The notes under the pieces: generated by a model | Seen by the model: only the letters and a program-made list of their open reading frames with translations | The model's database searches: none | What the model was told of the DNA's origin: nothing | Assembly: GCF_000968135.1 (NCBI RefSeq) | Contig: NZ_FO538765.1 | Span: 1-64,000 of the forward strand | Direction of reading: 5' to 3' | Origin: Magnetospira sp. QH-2 | GTDB taxonomy: Bacteria; Pseudomonadota; Alphaproteobacteria; Rhodospirillales; Magnetospiraceae | DNA: 64,000 nucleotides | Program-made: the position numbers and the translations under genes | Shown: positions 62,900-64,000 of the stretch, piece after piece | How the letters are laid out: each line of letters starts with the position of its first letter | Numbering within the stretch: the first letter of the stretch is position 1

Positions 62900-64000
62900 A
62901 TGAGTAATATTTCAACATGTTGGTTGCATGTCCTCGGCCTGGGGGACGATGGGCCGGACTCCCTGTCCCCCGCCGCCCGGTCCTTGATCGAGGGCGCGGA
63001 TCTGCTGGTCGGCGGCGCGCGCCATCTGGCCATGATCGAGAGGGCGGGCAAGGAAACCCTTAGCTGGGCCGACGGGTTCCAGGAGACCCTGGACAGAGTC
63101 CTGACGGCTCGGGGCCGGTGCGTGGTGGTGCTGGCCAGCGGCGATCCGCAATGGTACGGCGTCGGCGCCACCCTGGCCCGCCATGTTCCGGCCGAGGAAA
63201 TGAGGGTGCTGCCGGTGCCCGGGGCGTTCAGCCTGGCCGCCGCGCGGCTTTGCTGGCCTTTGGCCGATGTTGTGACCACAACCATCCACGGGCGGCCCAT
63301 CGAGGCCATCCGGCGGCATCTGGCCCCCGGCGCGCGGCTATTGATCCTCAGCCAGGATGGCGCGAGCCCGGCGGCCCTGGCGACCTTGCTCACCGGCGAT
63401 GGCTGGGGTCCCAGTGACATGACGGTTTTGGAGCATCTGGTTGGCGCGGCGGAGCGGATCGTCGAGGCCAAGGCGGAACAATGGAGCGAGTCTGTCTGTG
63501 CCGATCTCAATGTCATCGCCGTAACCTGCCGACCCGGCCCCACCGCCCGGCCCCTGCCTCTCACCCCCGGTCTGCCCGATGACTGCTTCGAACATGACGG
63601 TCAATTGACCAAGCGCGAGGTGCGCGCGGTCACCGTTTCCGCTTTGGCGCCTCAACCGGGTGACTGTCTATGGGATCTGGGCGCCGGGTCCGGGTCGGTG
63701 GCTATTGAATGCCTGCGGGCGCAACCGGCCCTGAGGGCCGTGGCGGTGGAACGCAGCGCCGAGCGGGCGGCGCGCATGGCACGCAATGCTTTGGCCCTGG
63801 GTGTGCCGGAACTTCAGATCATGCATGGCGAGGTGCCCGATATCCTGGGCCGCATCGAACAGCGCCCGGATGTTATTTTCGTCGGCGGCGGCGTAGGGCG
63901 CGAAAGGTTGTTGCAACAAGCTTGGGCTCAGTTGGCCAGCGGTGGGCGCATGGTGGCCAACGGTGTCACCTTGGAGGCCGAGCGCCGATTGCTGGATTTC
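62900..64000 (+). CDS. cobL: Precorrin-6Y C5,15-methyltransferase CobL (partial, runs off the window)
   Basis: Partial: 367 codons are present with no stop. The first 200 residues form a tetrapyrrole-methylase (CbiE-like) domain, with LHVLGLGDDGPDSLSPAAR and VVVLASGDPQWYGVGATLAR. After about residue 235, TKREVRAVTVSALAPQPGDC then LWDLGAGSGSVAIECLRAQP is the CbiT-like decarboxylating methyltransferase domain. The fused CbiE-CbiT arrangement is CobL. The start ATG at 62900 gives MSNISTCWLHVLG. It is divergent from brnT with a 67-base gap. Confidence 0.92.
   Translation, partial: MSNISTCWLHVLGLGDDGPDSLSPAARSLIEGADLLVGGARHLAMIERAGKETLSWADGFQETLDRVLTARGRCVVVLASGDPQWYGVGATLARHVPAEEMRVLPVPGAFSLAAARLCWPLADVVTTTIHGRPIEAIRRHLAPGARLLILSQDGASPAALATLLTGDGWGPSDMTVLEHLVGAAERIVEAKAEQWSESVCADLNVIAVTCRPGPTARPLPLTPGLPDDCFEHDGQLTKREVRAVTVSALAPQPGDCLWDLGAGSGSVAIECLRAQPALRAVAVERSAERAARMARNALALGVPELQIMHGEVPDILGRIEQRPDVIFVGGGVGRERLLQQAWAQLASGGRMVANGVTLEAERRLLDF

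Overview
The window looks like an origin-proximal piece of a GC-rich alphaproteobacterial chromosome, probably a Rhodospirillales-type organism. It opens with dnaA-dnaN-recF-gyrB. It also carries long stretches of cobalamin genes, an MsrPQ pair, a heptose/nucleotide-sugar cluster and many signalling proteins. The species is not established from the sequence. I saw no rRNA, tRNA, CRISPR array or prophage.

Layout. 1-6492: dnaA, dnaN, recF, gyrB. 6476-8784: a secreted metallo-beta-lactamase-fold protein with an ArsR-type regulator, a pentapeptide-repeat protein and a small protein. 8785-9257: non-coding, with a palindromic repeat. 9258-23323: the unusual part, a 14-kb accessory island (details below). 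23514-27298: class A penicillin-binding protein, Bcr/CflA-type transporter, NnrU-like membrane protein. 27305-34267: surface glycan precursors (hldE, a bi-domain oxidoreductase, asparagine synthase, UDP-glucuronate decarboxylase) and a thioredoxin. 34406-40188: two degenerate EAL-like proteins, an ABC-2 exporter and a TPR/glycosyltransferase-like protein, in a tightly packed same-strand run. 40166-48588: cobT, cobS, cobC, cobU, cobW and cobN. 48589-59319: DMT transporter, PAS histidine kinase, potassium channel, a secreted TrmO-like protein, a diguanylate cyclase, msrPQ, a GST, an epimerase and a HAD phosphatase. 59306-64000: cobD, cbiX, cobH, a BrnT/BrnA toxin-antitoxin pair and the start of cobL.

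The island. One full-length 477-residue plus-strand gene (9258-10691) has an N-terminal domain, a Gly/Asn-rich linker, a charged coiled coil and a short C-terminal tip. Downstream are seven further units that lack the N-terminal domain. Most keep part of the linker/coiled coil, and each ends in a different tip. Most tips meet, tail to tail, a minus-strand Sel1/TPR-like protein with an N-terminal membrane anchor or signal peptide. Three of these partner genes share a nearly identical N-terminal region but differ, or are duplicated, in the C-terminal part. Two insertion sequences (IS5/IS427-like and IS30-like) have landed in the array. One splits a tip cassette and the other splits a Sel1-like partner. 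One tip carries a GTYN...H...D..PWW..GN signature seen at the ends of polymorphic toxins. The simplest reading is a polymorphic-toxin locus with a store of silent C-terminal/immunity cassettes, in which Sel1-like proteins act as the immunity partners. Toxicity and immunity are inferred, not shown by the sequence.

The cobalamin genes in the two blocks cover cobalt insertion (cobN and also cbiX), corrin ring methylation/rearrangement (cobL, cobH), aminopropanol attachment (cobD), nucleotide-loop assembly (cobU, cobS, cobT, cobC) and cobalt handling (cobW).
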